DNA from: Ianthella basta
Taxonomy: Eukaryota; Porifera; Demospongiae; Verongiida; Ianthellidae
DNA: 64,000 nt
Assembly: GCA_964019415.1 (NCBI GenBank)
Contig: OZ025870.1
Span: 1,802,501-1,866,500, forward strand
Reading direction: 5' to 3'
Of the stretch, positions 1 through 11,696 are shown one piece after another. The notes beneath the pieces are model-generated. The model made no database searches and was not told the DNA's origin. It worked only from the letters and a program-made list of their open reading frames with translations. The number at the start of each line of letters is the position of its first letter. Positions within the stretch are counted from its first letter, which is position 1. Made by a program: the position numbers and the translations under genes.

Positions 1-687
1 TTGATTTCCAAAAATGACTCCTTGAGAATACTCGACACTCCCGGGTTTGCCCACACTGATGGCTCGTTGAATGTCATTCGAGCTAATGTTCACATAATGA
101 AGCAGATTGCGCGCATTCAAGAGCATTTTTTCCTCAACTTTGGCTATGTTTTATATTTTCTACCATGCCGTGGGCCACCTCAAAGGGCGGATCGTCTGCT
201 AAAAGATGAGATGCTTGTCATACATCAGTACTTTGGAGAACGTATTTGGAGTCGGTTAGTTTTCGTGCTAACTTCCCCTGTTGGTTCATCAGAATTGCAA
301 CAGGACGAAACCAAGGCCTCTTTGCTAAAAGAGGGTGGTAAACTGTGGGAGAAAGCTAAACGTGTTATTTCTGTGGCTATGCAGGATACCTGGAATTCCT
401 ACAAAGGTGAGGAACCAAAATTGATGTACATTGATCAGAATGATACTTCTGAAATCATAATGGAAAAACTTGAAAATGCCATTACTGGGGAAATTATTGG
501 CTGGCTGAGGTGCTTGTGCGAGAACGAAATGGATAATTGCGAAACTGAAAGTGTCCCAGCTAGACAGGACAGAAGAAAGCTACACCTATCAAAATACATG
601 ACTACATTTAAGGAGAAATTTACTTCATTCTGTAAACATTCAAGCAGCAATAGCAAACAAAAGCCTGGAGACGCGGCTGCATGTTAG
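1..687 (+). CDS. AIG1/GIMAP-like GTPase, 5' end outside the window
   Basis: The frame is already open at base 1 and stops at 685-687, leaving 228 codons. It starts just before the G3 (Walker B-like) motif LDTPGF at residues 11-16, so the P-loop exon must lie upstream of the window. The segment VLYFLPCRGPPQRAD (about residues 50-64) is nearly identical to VLYFLPCRGIPERAD in the complete GTPase at 11697-12797, which ties the two genes together. No canonical TRxD or NKxD G4 motif is visible; the equivalent strand reads VFVLTSPVGSS, so nucleotide specificity may be unusual. The C-terminal 50 residues are basic and low in complexity. AIG1/GIMAP proteins are septin-like GTPases that oligomerise on intracellular membranes; membrane action here is family knowledge and not seen. 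The stated start codon is only the window edge. Confidence 0.7.
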   Translation: MISKNDSLRILDTPGFAHTDGSLNVIRANVHIMKQIARIQEHFFLNFGYVLYFLPCRGPPQRADRLLKDEMLVIHQYFGERIWSRLVFVLTSPVGSSELQQDETKASLLKEGGKLWEKAKRVISVAMQDTWNSYKGEEPKLMYIDQNDTSEIIMEKLENAITGEIIGWLRCLCENEMDNCETESVPARQDRRKLHLSKYMTTFKEKFTSFCKHSSSNSKQKPGDAAAC

Positions 688-1264
688 TTGCCTACTGGCC
701 GGCAGCAATCACAATGATCATGAGACAGAGCTTTCCAGGGATACTGCATGTGGCTATAAGCACTATTAAGTAAGCACATCATTATTTTTTACAGTAATTG
801 TTACTAATTTAGAAACAATATTAATGGATTCTAATGACTGAATGTTATTTTGAACAATATGTTAACCAAGGAATGTAGTTATTTTTGATATAATTACAGA
901 TGTTAATTTTAAGAGTATCAATGAAATATCAAAAATAGTAAAGAATTAATGTGTTATTTGACTATGTAAATTAGCTATAAGATTAATTAACTGGGGTAAT
1001 TCCGTAATGTGGGTCTTAGACTAGAATTACTCATTGAGATGGAGCGTGCTCACACCAGCTTAAGTTAGAGTGCAGTAGGTAGGTTGTAAAGCAGTGGTGT
1101 TGTGCTGCGCTAAAGCCCAGCGCGATGAAATTAAGAAGATCCCTAGAAATGAAACTTGCTACCCTTAGTTTAGCTTAAACTCTGAAATCATACATAAATT
1201 TTGCTTTGCAAGCACTGTATCACAAATTGTAAAAAATACTTGAAATAAGCTAAATAATAAAAAT
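688..1264. other. Gene-free AT-rich stretch
   Basis: No ORF, RNA gene or ordered repeat is recognised. It probably holds the 3' UTR and downstream flank of the preceding GTPase. Confidence 0.4.
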
Positions 1265-1269
1265 GCCGC

Positions 1270-1340
1270 CCAAGAGATGTCTGCGGAATTTAGAGCACGA
1301 AGCTCGAAGGCGCGAAGCGCCCGAGTGCTGTGTAGTCTTT
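1270..1340 (+). repeat. Dispersed repeat, copy 1
   Basis: This roughly 70-bp sequence, with the core TTTAGAGCACGAAG and the phrase GCGAAGCGCCCGAG, recurs in reverse orientation at 13898-13972. It abuts the LINE fragment on the minus strand. No coding potential is visible. Confidence 0.5.
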
Positions 1341-1369
1341 ATATCAGTATGATCAGTATGATCAACGCC

Positions 1370-1821
1370 TCTACCAAATTGACAAACATTCATATTAGAC
1401 CAGCCACATACATTCCAGCACATGACCTTCAGATTTACATCAAAATCAGCACTTAGCTCACCACAAGTACCGTCACTACCCACACTAGGTCCAACTTCCA
1501 TCATCATGCCCTCATCACCCATCCCCTTTTGCCACTTCAGCGGCTGAGCACCCTCACTGATGCAACCCCTAAAAAATCTTCGCAGACACTGATTGGGCGG
1601 AATTTAAGTAAGATAGATCCAAACTGTTCTCTAATCCAATCAAAATCGTCTCCCCTATCTTCTCTTAACGATGTCCTCGTCATTGGCAACCGACGACGAT
1701 GAGGGCGCCCAATAGAAGAACTCTCCGGCACTCGTAAAGCTTCTCGCTGCACTTCTTCGCCGTTTGTCCTTAATACTACTTCGTAGGGGGCCATTCGACG
1801 AGAAATGAAGGAATAGTACAC
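1370..1821 (-). pseudogene. LINE ORF2 5' fragment with the start of an APE-type endonuclease
   Basis: Two adjacent minus-strand reading frames (1537-1821 and 1250-1522) give an N-terminal acidic/basic stretch followed by LKVMCWNVCGWS. That is the classic first strand of the apurinic-like endonuclease of non-LTR retrotransposons (IKVxSWNVxGL type). The rest of the endonuclease and all of the reverse transcriptase are missing. The fragment is cut off at about 1370, where the dispersed repeat begins. It is a dead fragment. Assignment to a LINE rests on a single motif, so confidence is moderate. Confidence 0.4.
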
Positions 1822-2454
1822 AGCGACAAGGGCGTATTACTGATGCATAATGGCTGTGATGACGTCATATAAACTTTACGCACTCTGCCTGCAACGTATG
1901 CATGTATATGCGATTTAGAGTCACACACGAAGCAATTTGAATGCTTCTCAGAGATTTTGAATCGTCGTTTAGACGCTCGTTGCCATGGCAACGGGATCTA
2001 TATTCTTTTAGCTACTGATATATAGATTATCTCCACCGCCTGTTTGTTCAACTGGGGCAGCTGAGCTATTAATGCCCGGTTGTTTAATCGGATAATTCTA
2101 GTTACGTAAACGTAAGATCATGCAGCTTTCTTCGTCATAGCTACCCTGTCGCACAACTGATTGCCGGTACTTTCTATAGTGCTATATATGCACTAAGTGC
2201 CATTTTTTACCGTATGGGGTAGTTGTCTGGTGGTAACTCAATGTTCCCAGCCTTTGCTGCCCACATGCAAGAGATCACTGCCCTGGCCTCTCCTACTGCA
2301 GTATTCCAAATCATTGCCCCTCCTGACAGGATGTGCTCCAAGGTTCATGAGCAGAAAGCACTGTTTTGCCTCCAACTTCTCTCAAGAGGACCACACCACC
2401 TCGGTAATTCACAAGGGTATTCCCATAGCACAACTTACAGACCTCCATACAGTC
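1822..2454. other. Gene-free stretch
   Basis: No gene is recognised. Overlapping short reading frames at 2197-2466 resemble no known family and are treated as chance. Confidence 0.4.
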
Positions 2455-2515
2455 AGTCATAACTGACATTGTTATAATATAACAATATAACAATATAACA
2501 ATGTCAGTTATGACT
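2455..2515. repeat. Perfect 22-bp inverted repeat
   Basis: The arms at 2455-2476 and 2494-2515 are exact reverse complements (AGTCATAACTGACATTG and its mirror, continuing to TATA) around a 17-nt AT-rich loop. Either a very small foldback element or the fused ends of a deleted one. Confidence 0.7.
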
Positions 2516-3250
2516 ATATTATAGCCATGGTATAGTGGCTGTGCTCAACTGGACATGCAGATTACTAGTGAAAGGTGTATATATATATATATGTCTGCAA
2601 TATAGCAGAGCATACAATTAACATGGTCACTATGTACGTACTTCTACAAGGAATAAGTACCATTCTACAGGTACTTGCCGGCAGTGGGTGGGTGATACAT
2701 TGCATAGTCATGAAGTATGTGCGTGTAGTTTTAATGTAAGGGAAACAACTGCTGGATAATAAGCACATAAATATTATTGGTCTATGTATCTTCATCTGGC
2801 CATAGTAATGTACTGGTGTTGCTATGACAAGAAACATTCCCTTTGGTGTGAGCAGGTCAGACTTCAATGCAATTCATAGCACTTTGCTGTGTAATTGTTT
2901 ATCATGAATACTGTTAACCAGTCATGCCCACACTCCATGCACTATGAATATCAATTTTGGGATTGTAGCTCCAGGAGGAATGTCTGACCACAAGTCATGA
3001 GTTTATCTTACCTCCCAAAATAGAGGGAGGAGCTTCTGCTAAAGTAAACTCACATGATCAGGTTAAGGCTTCCATATTTGGCCATGCAGCTGTAGCCTAT
3101 TGCTATTGTTATAGCAGTGATTTGTAGGAAGCTTAACGTTGCCATGGCGACCCCTTAGTATGAGTCTTCATCTCAAGTGTGTTCCCGTCAAGCTCTAGTG
3201 ACATCGGTGTCTGGTGATCCTCAGAGAGAGAAGGCAGTCATTCTAGCAGA
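2516..3250. other. Gene-free stretch
   Basis: Contains a short (TA)n run near 2577-2592 and nothing else recognised. Confidence 0.4.
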
Positions 3251-3255
3251 GGAAT

Positions 3256-3292
3256 TGGTGGTGTGTGTGTACGTGTGTGTGTATTTTGCATG

Positions 3293-3333
<41 letters not shown>

Positions 3334-3493
3334 ATAAACAACTCAACACAACCACACACAGCATGCATGTGTCCACTAACACAACCACACACAGCATGCA
3401 TGTGTCCACTACATGTGTGTGTGCACGCATGTGCGTCTGTGTGCCTGTGCATGTACAGGTGTGTGCACCTGTGTACATGTATGTGTGTGTGTC
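3256..3493. repeat. TG-rich microsatellite with an embedded 33-bp tandem pair
   Basis: Imperfect (TG)n tracts flank two direct copies of a unit containing CACACACAGCATGCATGTG (about 3349-3415). Apparent Cys-Val or His-Thr reading frames across it are repeat artefacts. Confidence 0.8.
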
Positions 3494-4684
3494 TGCAGAC
3501 TAGTAGTTATATATTATACAGAATAACAATTGCAGCAGTCTAGGCACATTAAATAGAGCTACAGAAACTGTTTTGCATCATAAAGTTAGAACTAGCTGAT
3601 TTTCTGTGCAAGGCAAATGTACAATGAATGCAGCAGAGGGATGTATAATATGGCTGTATGTGACACACTAGCATATAATACAAGTGCAGACACCTCTTTA
3701 TAGATGTTGTGCTCACTATAGGCATAATTTTCTTCCACCGGTACCATGACGTCGATTGCTAAGGTTCGTCTTCTCTCCACATTTTAAATATACTCTGTCC
3801 AGACTCGTGCATGCATCTGTCCAGAATGGTAGCAGAATGGAGAGGTGCAATTTACTTTATCTCCTAATATAACTGAGATGTGCTACATGTAAACTCACAT
3901 GACTCCTAATCTATTTGAGTCCAAAATTGCATTGTACAGGTATCAACTAATCCAAACATCCTCCGCTGCCTACACAGTCACATGCACATAGACTCTGTGA
4001 CCTTTGCAACTGCATGTAGCAAGTTGGTGTAGGGGAGCAATTGGTCTCATGAGCCAATCACAGTGCTAGTCAGTACAATGACCTTCCACTGATCCCTGCT
4101 CATTCCTACACTGTGCAGATATAGCAATTTCTGTTACTCAGAATAATCACAGCTAATCTCTATGGCAATGATGCAGGATGTTCACAGAACTACTCCTCGT
4201 AGATCTGCCATCAACATTGATTGCAGATTCAATGAGAAGGTCAGTCATAGGTAGTGTGGTGAGATCATGTTGGAGTACTAGTGGAAACACATTATGCATA
4301 CGATGAGTGGTGATTATGCATACTTACACTGCATGGTATGTCATGCAGTAGCTTATCGAATGTAGCTATACATCAGCAGTGTCATCAAATAACTACATTA
4401 GATGACGTAATGGAACATACTATATAAGCACACTGGACTTCATCTATATAAATCTAATTATCAGAACAGAACGCCACCAAACTCTCAGGGATTGTAAAGT
4501 GGGGCTCCAGAAGTGTCTTCTGCGGGCTGAAATCGCCCGTCCTGCAGTTCTTGGAGAGGTTTTGGTTTGGCTGGGCCACCATTTTTTGCCAGGAATGTAA
4601 AATAGCGGAGCCCAAATAGTAGGCGGCTATATTTATAATACAGTGCAAGTTGAAAAATACAAAGGTGCTGAAGCCATAAAATAA
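3494..4684. other. Gene-free stretch
   Basis: About 1.2 kb without a supported gene on either strand. Short ORFs here have no recognisable motif. Confidence 0.4.
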
Positions 4685-4729
4685 TGTAATATAATATAAT
4701 ATAATATAATATAATATAATATAATATGA
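4685..4729. repeat. (ATAAT)n pentanucleotide microsatellite
   Basis: About eight units of a TA-rich 5-mer in tandem. Confidence 0.85.
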
Positions 4730-5946
4730 TGTTTGGGGACTTTGGGCACCCTGCGGCACAGATCATTGGTAAGATGTCAAACTTAAGGGTAATTTAACGA
4801 TTTTAAATATGACAGAATTTTTAATTAGGCCTTGGTTTATGTGCAAGGTGGCGCCAAATTGCAAGTATAAAATGCCATAGCCCCATATCATTGCTATAGC
4901 ACATTTATACTGATAGTGGGTATTATAATAATTTAATATGAACATTGGTTAGCACCTCAAACTCCCCCTTGAAGCGGCTGGCAGGAAGAAAGGGCTGCCG
5001 CACACGCTTCTCTTTGACACCCATTGCCATGAACTATGTGCAAGTGCCAAGGGCGTCTCGGAATTTGGGGGTTATGCGAGCGTGAGAGGGTTTCCAGACG
5101 ATTCTAGTGCCTGGTGCGCAAAGACGGGAATCACTGGGTACTGGGAAGACACACGGCCTTGGTGGAGGCAGAGCCTTGAGGAAGTGTCAAGAAACGCTGC
5201 CATAGTGCCAGCGGCGTACTCTTCAACCAATAGTCAAAAGTGTGAGGTTTCCACCTGGACGTGTATACCATAAGCAGGAGAGCGCTCGCGCACAAGTTGG
5301 CCTGCCGCAAGTCAATGCGCTCGACTGGATGAAGGCTCTTCTGGGTTAACACTGTGCTGTGCTTGCCTGATTCAGTGAAAGACATAAACTACCAACTACC
5401 ATTGTGTATGTGCCTGTACACTACAGCTTTCCGTATTGCACCATAGACCTTAGCTATAGTAACTGCATTTCCCACCCGTACACGTATACCGTAAGTCCAT
5501 TGTGTATGCGCCAGTGCACTATATACCGTGGACTTTAGCTATGGTGGCCGGTTGCACAGCAAACAGCCCCCACCACATATGCACCATACACACCAGCATG
5601 AACCCACTGCACCTAGCAGTGAAATCTTGCTTGCCACATTAGTATGGCAAACACCAAAACTGAAATGGCATCCACAAGAATTGCGCACACATTGTTGCAC
5701 TGTCATGGTGAAGATTGCTCAATGGCACTCCATGGTCACTCTCACATAATCAAGCAAAAACAGATGAGCACCCTATATACAGTAGACACTGTTGCAAGTT
5801 GCCACCTGCTTGCAACTAGGTCTTGCTATATACAGCATGCACAGCCATCAATTCTAACTTTATCAACACCTTGAAGGGACAATGCACAATAATGCCCATT
5901 GTAGTTCTTCAGTTGGTGTTGCTAGGGAGGCTCTCTGTTATAAGAA
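4730..5946. other. Gene-free stretch
   Basis: No gene supported. A minus-strand frame at 5131-5385 is open, but shows no family motif and has no visible promoter or splice context. Confidence 0.35.
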
Positions 5947-6062
5947 GTGGCTGTTTTAGTACTGGTTGGGATCCCAAATAGCACTAAAACATTACACTCT
6001 ACCTCTGTAGAGCAGCCTCCTCTCTATAAAGGCCAGTTATAACAGTTCCAAAGGTGGCTGTC
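5947..6062 (+). mobile_element. Fragment of a MITE-like repeat, copy 1
   Basis: The phrases CCAAATAGCACTAAA and ACCTCTGTAG...GCAGCC...CTCTATAAAGG match the better-preserved element at 45481-45660 in the same order. The terminal AGTGGAACCT is missing here. The fragment abuts the LINE remnant that follows. Confidence 0.6.
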
Positions 6063-6284
6063 TTTGTCGCGTTCGCACGTACTAACTCTGTTCACAGCCA
6101 TCATACTAGAGGTAGCCACACCCGATTCTATGTACCAGCTGGTAAAACCAACTACGTGCATAAATCTACAGTTGCTACTGCTATCACTCAATGGAATGCC
6201 TTACCAGATTCAATCAGATCGCTCAAGTCCAGCTCTAATTTTAAAGTAGCTGCTAAGAACTATCTGTCTACGCACACAGTATAG
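6063..6284 (+). pseudogene. C-terminal remnant of a LINE ORF2
   Basis: The frame reads SHHTRGSHTRFYVP, then TAITQWNALPDSIRS, then FKVAAKNYL. This is the characteristic tail of many LINE ORF2 proteins (R.....RSH....P...FF....WN.LP..IR.....FK..L). No polymerase domain precedes it, because a MITE fragment sits immediately upstream, so this is a 5'-truncated insertion. The AATC/CAAT tail at 6751-6790 may be its 3' end. Confidence 0.6.
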
Positions 6285-6584
6285 CTAATTACTGACATAC
6301 AATGATCCATACATTGTTTCGCATTATTTTAGTTTTACCACAATCATCTTACTAATGGTTGTATTAGTATTATAATTGAAGACATGTAACACCTTATTAA
6401 GCATAGTCCATTATAATCAACTGTAACAAAACAATATATATTATAATATAAAATAACATAAATTATTGTACATTTCATAGCAAATTTAGTATGAAATAAA
6501 AATGTTATTTCCTAGTTGAGTAACTAGAGGGTGCACCATGCCAATAAAATATACAGTCCATTTCAGAATGATAAATTTCTAATA

Positions 6585-6622
6585 ATCTTTTCTTAATCTT
6601 AATCTTAATCTTAATCTTTCTT
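6585..6622. repeat. (CTTAAT)n microsatellite
   Basis: About six hexamer units in tandem. Confidence 0.8.
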
Positions 6623-6750
6623 ATAATATATATTATAATTATACTTTATTACGCCTTAGACCTCATACTCATCTGTACCACATTTTCATCTACTTGCTGT
6701 ATCACTTGTGTGTTCTGGGTGCCGTTTATAATAGCTCCTGTGAGCTAATG

Positions 6751-6791
6751 GCTTCCCCAGGTGAAATAAGACAATCAATCAATCAATCAAG
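6751..6791 (+). mobile_element. LINE 3' end with (CAAT)n tail
   Basis: CTTCCCCAGGTGAAATAAGA is followed directly by four CAAT units. The same CCCCAGGTNAAATAAG box, in reverse complement and with a different short tandem tail, occurs at 27583-27630. A conserved box plus variable microsatellite tail is typical of CR1/L2-like 3' ends. Confidence 0.6.
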
Positions 6792-7470
6792 CTGCATACT
6801 TTCCCCCATTCCACAGGGCACAGGAACAATATTCTTCGACGGACTCTACGGAAGCCTACTTGCAACAACACAGCCCCAAGTGGCAAGTGTGAATTCACTC
6901 ACACATACATACAGTACAGAGGTATGCAGCTTTGGGTATGTGTGCACATCATACTGCTGGTAATGTATGCTTTATAAATGTATGTAGACCACTGCACATG
7001 TGTGTACAGAAAGGGCCACTGCATGTCTGTATACAACAAAGTATATACTGAGAACATTGTGCTAGGCTGTACCCAATAAACAATATTATGTATCAGTGTG
7101 TGCACATGCACCATTATGTGTGGCCAAGTGTGCATGTATACGTACAATTGTAGGCGTTTTGCGTGCACATGACTTCCACTGTGTGTATGATGGCATTGTC
7201 GCTGTACAGCCTGGAAAACATTACTTAGCATTGCAATACCTTAATTATATGCACTGAATTCAAGCATAGGAGTGGCTGGCTTATACACAGAGCAGTGTGG
7301 AACTTGCACAAAAGCCCATCTGTCCCCACCTACTGCCACTCTATACCTGCCACTTCACAGACAGCCAACATCACTATACACCTATATTATAATGTGACCA
7401 AATATAAGAATAGTATACAACCACCACATGCCACCATCCCATGGCACCACTTCCATGATGCCATCACCAC
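6792..7470. other. Gene-free stretch
   Basis: No gene recognised; many short ATG-free frames only. Confidence 0.35.
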
Positions 7471-7474
7471 CACC

Positions 7475-8000
7475 ACCACACAGTGCAAGTTATAATCTGC
7501 GCATGCGCGCAGTATATGTGCCAGTACTATATATACTAACAACAAGACCATCAGCACAAGTTTCCAAGGATAACCACCTTGAGTGCAGGTAGAGTGCTTG
7601 TTGATGGAAATAAAAAACACCAGTGCAAGTTGCTGATGGTCACATATGCATATATAACATAGAATTAATTTATATATAACCACCACCACCACCACCACCA
7701 CGCAGTGCAAGTTGCAATGTGTGCAGGCACTATATGCGCCAGTGCTTCTATGAAAGAGACATCCAGCGCAAGTTGCAGAAGGTCATCACCACGAGTGCAA
7801 GTAGAGTGATTGTGCTAGTTCCTGCAAGGAAAACCACCACCAGTGCAAGTTGGTTAGGGCAACCACCATGCGTGCAAGTAGAGTGTTTGCACTACTAGAT
7901 CAAGGAGAAACGCCACCAGCGCCAGTTGCCAAGGGCAACCACCATGAGTGTTGCCACTAATTGATGGATGCCAAAACACCACCAGTGCATGTTGTGGATG
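7475..8000. repeat. Degenerate minisatellite with CACCAC and GTGCAAGT blocks
   Basis: The phrases CCACCAGTGCAAGTTG and CACCATGAGTGCAAGTAG alternate several times at spacings of roughly 90-130 bp, mutated from copy to copy. I see at least four blocks (7475, 7685, 7835, 7965). Confidence 0.6.
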
Positions 8001-8228
8001 CGCAGGAAGCCTGGCCACCAGCACCGATTGGCCCAAGTTGGAGCGGGATGCAGCCACACCAGGCAACTATAATAGTATAGTTTTATATAATTTTATACCT
8101 ACGCATGTGGATATGCCGCAGGCAGCTATATATATACTACATCTTGGTACTGTTCCACACTGTATGGTCATAGATGGTTCCGCCCAACATATAAAATAGA
8201 AACTCATAACTTACACTACAGTAGAATA

Positions 8229-8274
8229 GCTATAGCTAGCTAGCTAGCTAGTTACACAGATTAGCTAGCTACAC
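8229..8274. repeat. (TAGC)n run
   Basis: Tandem TAGC units followed by further TAGCTAGC. The same tetramer is scattered through the window (for example 11438-11454, 49420-49437, 56180-56196). Confidence 0.7.
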
Positions 8275-9054
8275 ATATAAATCATAGGTCACAGCATTCT
8301 ATTGTTACTTGCACCGTATTAACTGTGTATGTGAGAGTCGCCTATAGACATTGAAGATTAGCACATTTTGGCGATTCTTAGAGATTTGGGTACACACGTC
8401 TTCTTAGAGTGTTTAGCAAGTTTGAGGTGCACCTGAACTTCCGTTGTCGAGAAATCGTCAGTTGAATGTAGCTGGCTACAAGAACATATGTAAATAGAGT
8501 GATACTCATAAAAAGCTTAACGAAAGATGCTCTTGCGAGATACAGCTTCAATTTCACGGAAGAACATTGCAAAATGGCCGTGCTCGACTCGTCCTAGTTT
8601 GCTAGGCTCAAAATCATCTTTCTTTGTATTTCACCGTATATCCAAAGAACACAACGTCTTTGTAGAACACGTTTAAGTAGTAGTATTGTAGTGGAAAATT
8701 TACCTAACTATTCCCTTGCGAGGTACAGCCCCAAATAAAACAGAGGTCAAACGACCCGTTGGCCTATGAGAGACAATTGAATCATGTCATTACCTCTTAG
8801 GGTAGCCTTTTTAGCCAGCACACTCCTCCTCCGGGCACAAAGCAACTTGTACATCCTCATTCATAATGTTATGTATATCATAAAGCACCAGCAAAGCATT
8901 TTGACAGTTTAGTAGGGGTGCTTTCACTAGATGGCTTGCTGGTCTGGGGACTTGAAACTCTTGCAACCCCAACAGTCTATGGCATCGTGATGTATCTTTC
9001 AGGCCACCAGCAATGCTATATCCCCAACTAGCTAGCTGCACTATTTAACATACA
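8275..9054. other. Gene-free stretch
   Basis: No supported gene. Minus-strand frames at 8378-8572 and 8811-9041 lack recognisable motifs. Confidence 0.35.
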
Positions 9055-9122
9055 TGGGGCTAGCAAGTAGTTCAAGTTCAGGGGCGCCCTGGCGCCCCAT
9101 GAGTTATTTAACTCAAAATACT
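9055..9122 (+). repeat. Dispersed repeat with CTAGCAAGTAGTT, copy 1
   Basis: Matches 18553-18612 in the same orientation: GCTAGCAAGTAGTT, then GTTCAGGGGC.CCCTGGC.CCCC, then CTCAAAATAC. Probably the end of a mobile element. Confidence 0.6.
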
Positions 9123-9776
9123 TGTTCCTTTTTAGTCTGGTGTGCCAGCCCCTCGTTCCTCCATTTTCTAATTATCGTTCCCATCAACTTCCTGCTGTTG
9201 CCAGATTCGCTGTTGCCCACGCTTGAATTTAAACCAATAATCATCACACCAGTTATATTTTAGCTGTAGCAGTAGCATGGTTGCTGAGGGCATCAGGGGA
9301 TATGCGTTGGATGCCATAGCTCGCCGAAGGCAGGACTCTCTGCACCAGGAATGGCCAGCAGAAAAAGCATAGAAACAAGCAACAGTAACTCAACACTATA
9401 AGCCACATTTCCATGGAGTTCACCCTGCAATCCTAATACCTTGTACAGCTGCATGGACACAAATTTGTAGCTAGCTAGTTACGTAGTCCCATGCACACAC
9501 GTAGCTACAAAGGGAGACAGGGACAAAGGTTCTGCCCACTCTTTATATTTAATTCAATTCAATTCAATTCAATGATTAAGGTGCACCATGCCCAAAGGTA
9601 CTAGGACCAGGTTGGCCCAATGTAGCACCAACACATGAGAGCATAAATCAGCATAGAAGAAACAAATGAGAAGGTCAGCCGTGAATCCTAAAGGTATTGT
9701 ACTAATAACTCAGTAAATCTCACATGCCACATGTAAGAGATAAAAGATAACCCTTTATAGTTTCTGCATACAAGAT
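9123..9776. other. Gene-free stretch with an AATTC microsatellite
   Basis: Contains (AATTC)n at about 9550-9574. Otherwise nothing recognised. Confidence 0.4.
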
Positions 9777-9962
9777 CTAGAGATAATATATATATATGAC
9801 GGCAGCCAAGTTCTCCTGCTCAACTTCATAGTGTTCTTGCACAATTGCTATCAATGGCTCTCTGTGGGTCTTCCATGTTTCACACCTCAGTAGCCAATGC
9901 TCCACATTCTCTACCTCGCCTTTTCCACATTCTTTGCATTCTATCTTCTCTGGCCACTCCAT
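9777..9962 (-). pseudogene. Retroelement C-terminal zinc-knuckle fragment
   Basis: The minus frame contains CKECGKGEVENVEHWLLRC followed by a W and an R. This C-x2-C...H-x4-C pattern with HxLLxC occurs near the C-terminus of many LINE ORF2 proteins. It is only about 60 codons and lies opposite the reverse-transcriptase fragment that follows, so the two are separate or rearranged pieces. Confidence 0.5.
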
Positions 9963-10003
9963 GCCATCTTCCTGTCTGAGATGAGTTTAGAGCGATATCT
10001 CTG

Positions 10004-10600
10004 GTGTTCGTGGTGTACAGGGTAATGTGCATAATTGTACAAGAAAGGCTCTTGAAGGTTGTAGACGAAAGACAATTATTAACTGAGCAACAAGGTGGCT
10101 TTTGGAGAGGCAGGGGATGTAGAGATTGGATTTTGACTGTGGTTCTATTGGGGCAAATAATGATGGCTAGAAGGAAGAAAGGGATGTTTGCTGCATTTAT
10201 TGACTTTAAGAAGACCTATGACAGGGTGAATTGAAGCAAGCTATGGGACTGCCTAGAAGGAATGGGCATGGGAGGGGGGGTAGGATGGCGGTGTTTTTGA
10301 AGGCAGCTTATATGCAGTCAGGATGTGAAGTGAGAGTTGGCGAAATGGTTAGTGAATCTTTTGGGGTGGTGAATGGGCTCAGGCAAGGATGTGTCCTGTC
10401 ACCAGTGCTCTTCTCATTGTACATCAACTCACTGCTGGACAAACTAAGAAAGACATAGGTGGGAGTCAAATACAAAGATCAACTGATCCCGGCCTTGTTG
10501 TATGCGGATGACATGGTTACATTTGCAGAGGATGAGGAGAGTGTTGAGGAGAGCGTTGGTAGTGCTAGCTATAGGTTAATGGTGTGAAGAGTGGACAGTA
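10004..10600 (+). pseudogene. LINE reverse-transcriptase fragment, frameshifted
   Basis: Three plus-strand frames line up as one polymerase. The finger region (TEQQGGFWRGRGCRDW) leads to motif A FAAFIDFKKTYDRVN at about 10190-10233. Motif B NGLRQGCVLSPVLFSLYIN follows in another frame at about 10372-10430, and motif C ALLYADDMVTFAEDEE in a further frame at about 10492-10540. At least two frameshifts and a stop break it, so it cannot make an active enzyme. Catalytic aspartates (FIDF, YADD) are still legible, so it is not very old. The endonuclease and C-terminal parts are absent. Confidence 0.8.
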
Positions 10601-10937
10601 AAGGTAAACATTGATAAATGTGGGGTAATGCACATGAGAATAAAGGGTGTGAAGAGATCACGAGAAAGTGGGCTGGAAGGATGGCGGGATAAGTGATTAG
10701 CTACCTTGTCGTACCCTAGGTACCATACTAGTCGACTACGCAAAACTGGGTATGACAGCACATGGGGAAGATAAACTTGCTACTCGCCTTAGAATGTACT
10801 TAATTGTTGGATTGAGACCGCGGCGCTTGGATATTCGCCCTTCACGTCCGCAGCTACACGTGTCCTGAGTCCAACTTAATACTGTATGCACATGTAAACT
10901 TCACAATAAGGGATGAGATATGTCGGATTGGGGTCGG

Positions 10938-11352
10938 GTATAATTTTCGGACCAAAACGGACCGCGGACCGGACTGGACCAATACATTAGATAGGGGCCT
11001 GTGCGGTCCTTCAGAAAGCTGCTACTCACACTTTCGCCCTTTGTATCAACTTGTCTGCTCTAGCTTGGCTTTCTCTGTGCTTGGTACGACTCTCCATACG
11101 GGACCAGTAAGTTAGAGCACCATTCGGCTAACTGACATTTACTATCATATATAAAACATCCTGTCGCAAGCCGAACAGCGCTCTAATTTACTGGATAGTC
11201 TTATTAAACGCAAAGAAAACCAATGGAGAGTAAGACAAGTCAATACAAAGGGCAAAAGTGTGAGTAGCAGCTTTTTGATCGACCGCACAGTCCCCTATCT
11301 AATGTATTAGTCCAGTCCGGTCGGTCCGTTCTGGTCCGAAAATTATACACGG
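10938..11352. mobile_element. Foldback element with about 115-bp inverted arms
   Basis: 10938-11054 (TATAATTTTCGGACC, ACATTAGATAGGGG, GCTGCTACTCACACTTT) returns as its reverse complement at 11238-11352, in the opposite order. About 185 bp separate the arms. There is no coding region between them. This fits a non-autonomous foldback transposon. Confidence 0.75.
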
Positions 11353-11628
11353 CCTGGATTGGAGGGTAACTATTAACTTCGTGACAGATCGTGCTAAGAG
11401 TTGGGGCTAACACCGAACAAATGGCGCACCAGCACATAGCTAGCTAGCTAGCTACGTAGCCAGGAAGAGAGACCAGAATCATCAGAGCCCACGACAGATA
11501 TGAACTGGTAGACGAATATGCAGCAAACGTTGGCTTGCAACCCTAAACGGAGTGCGATATGGCAATGTGTTTCAATATTTATAGTATTTGCGCATTTGCA
11601 TCACCTGACCATTATATGTAAATGACGG

Positions 11629-11636
11629 TATATAAG
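11629..11636 (+). promoter_or_regulatory. TATA box of the GIMAP-like gene
   Basis: TATATAAG lies 61-68 bases upstream of the chosen ATG at 11697, at normal spacing for transcription starting near 11660. Because it overlaps the first part of the longest open frame (ATG at 11622), it argues against that earlier start. Confidence 0.6.
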
Positions 11637-11696
11637 GGGACACAGTTCTACGGCGTGTGCCTCACATCGACGTCACTGAGCCACGCACTATACAGT

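Noticed and set aside
3349..3415. CRISPR-like direct repeats
   Set aside because: Only two adjacent copies without unique spacers, inside a microsatellite, in animal DNA.
11622..11696. Earlier ATG for the intact GTPase
   Set aside because: A TATA box at 11629-11636 lies inside this segment and the residues before 11697 have no counterpart in the family.
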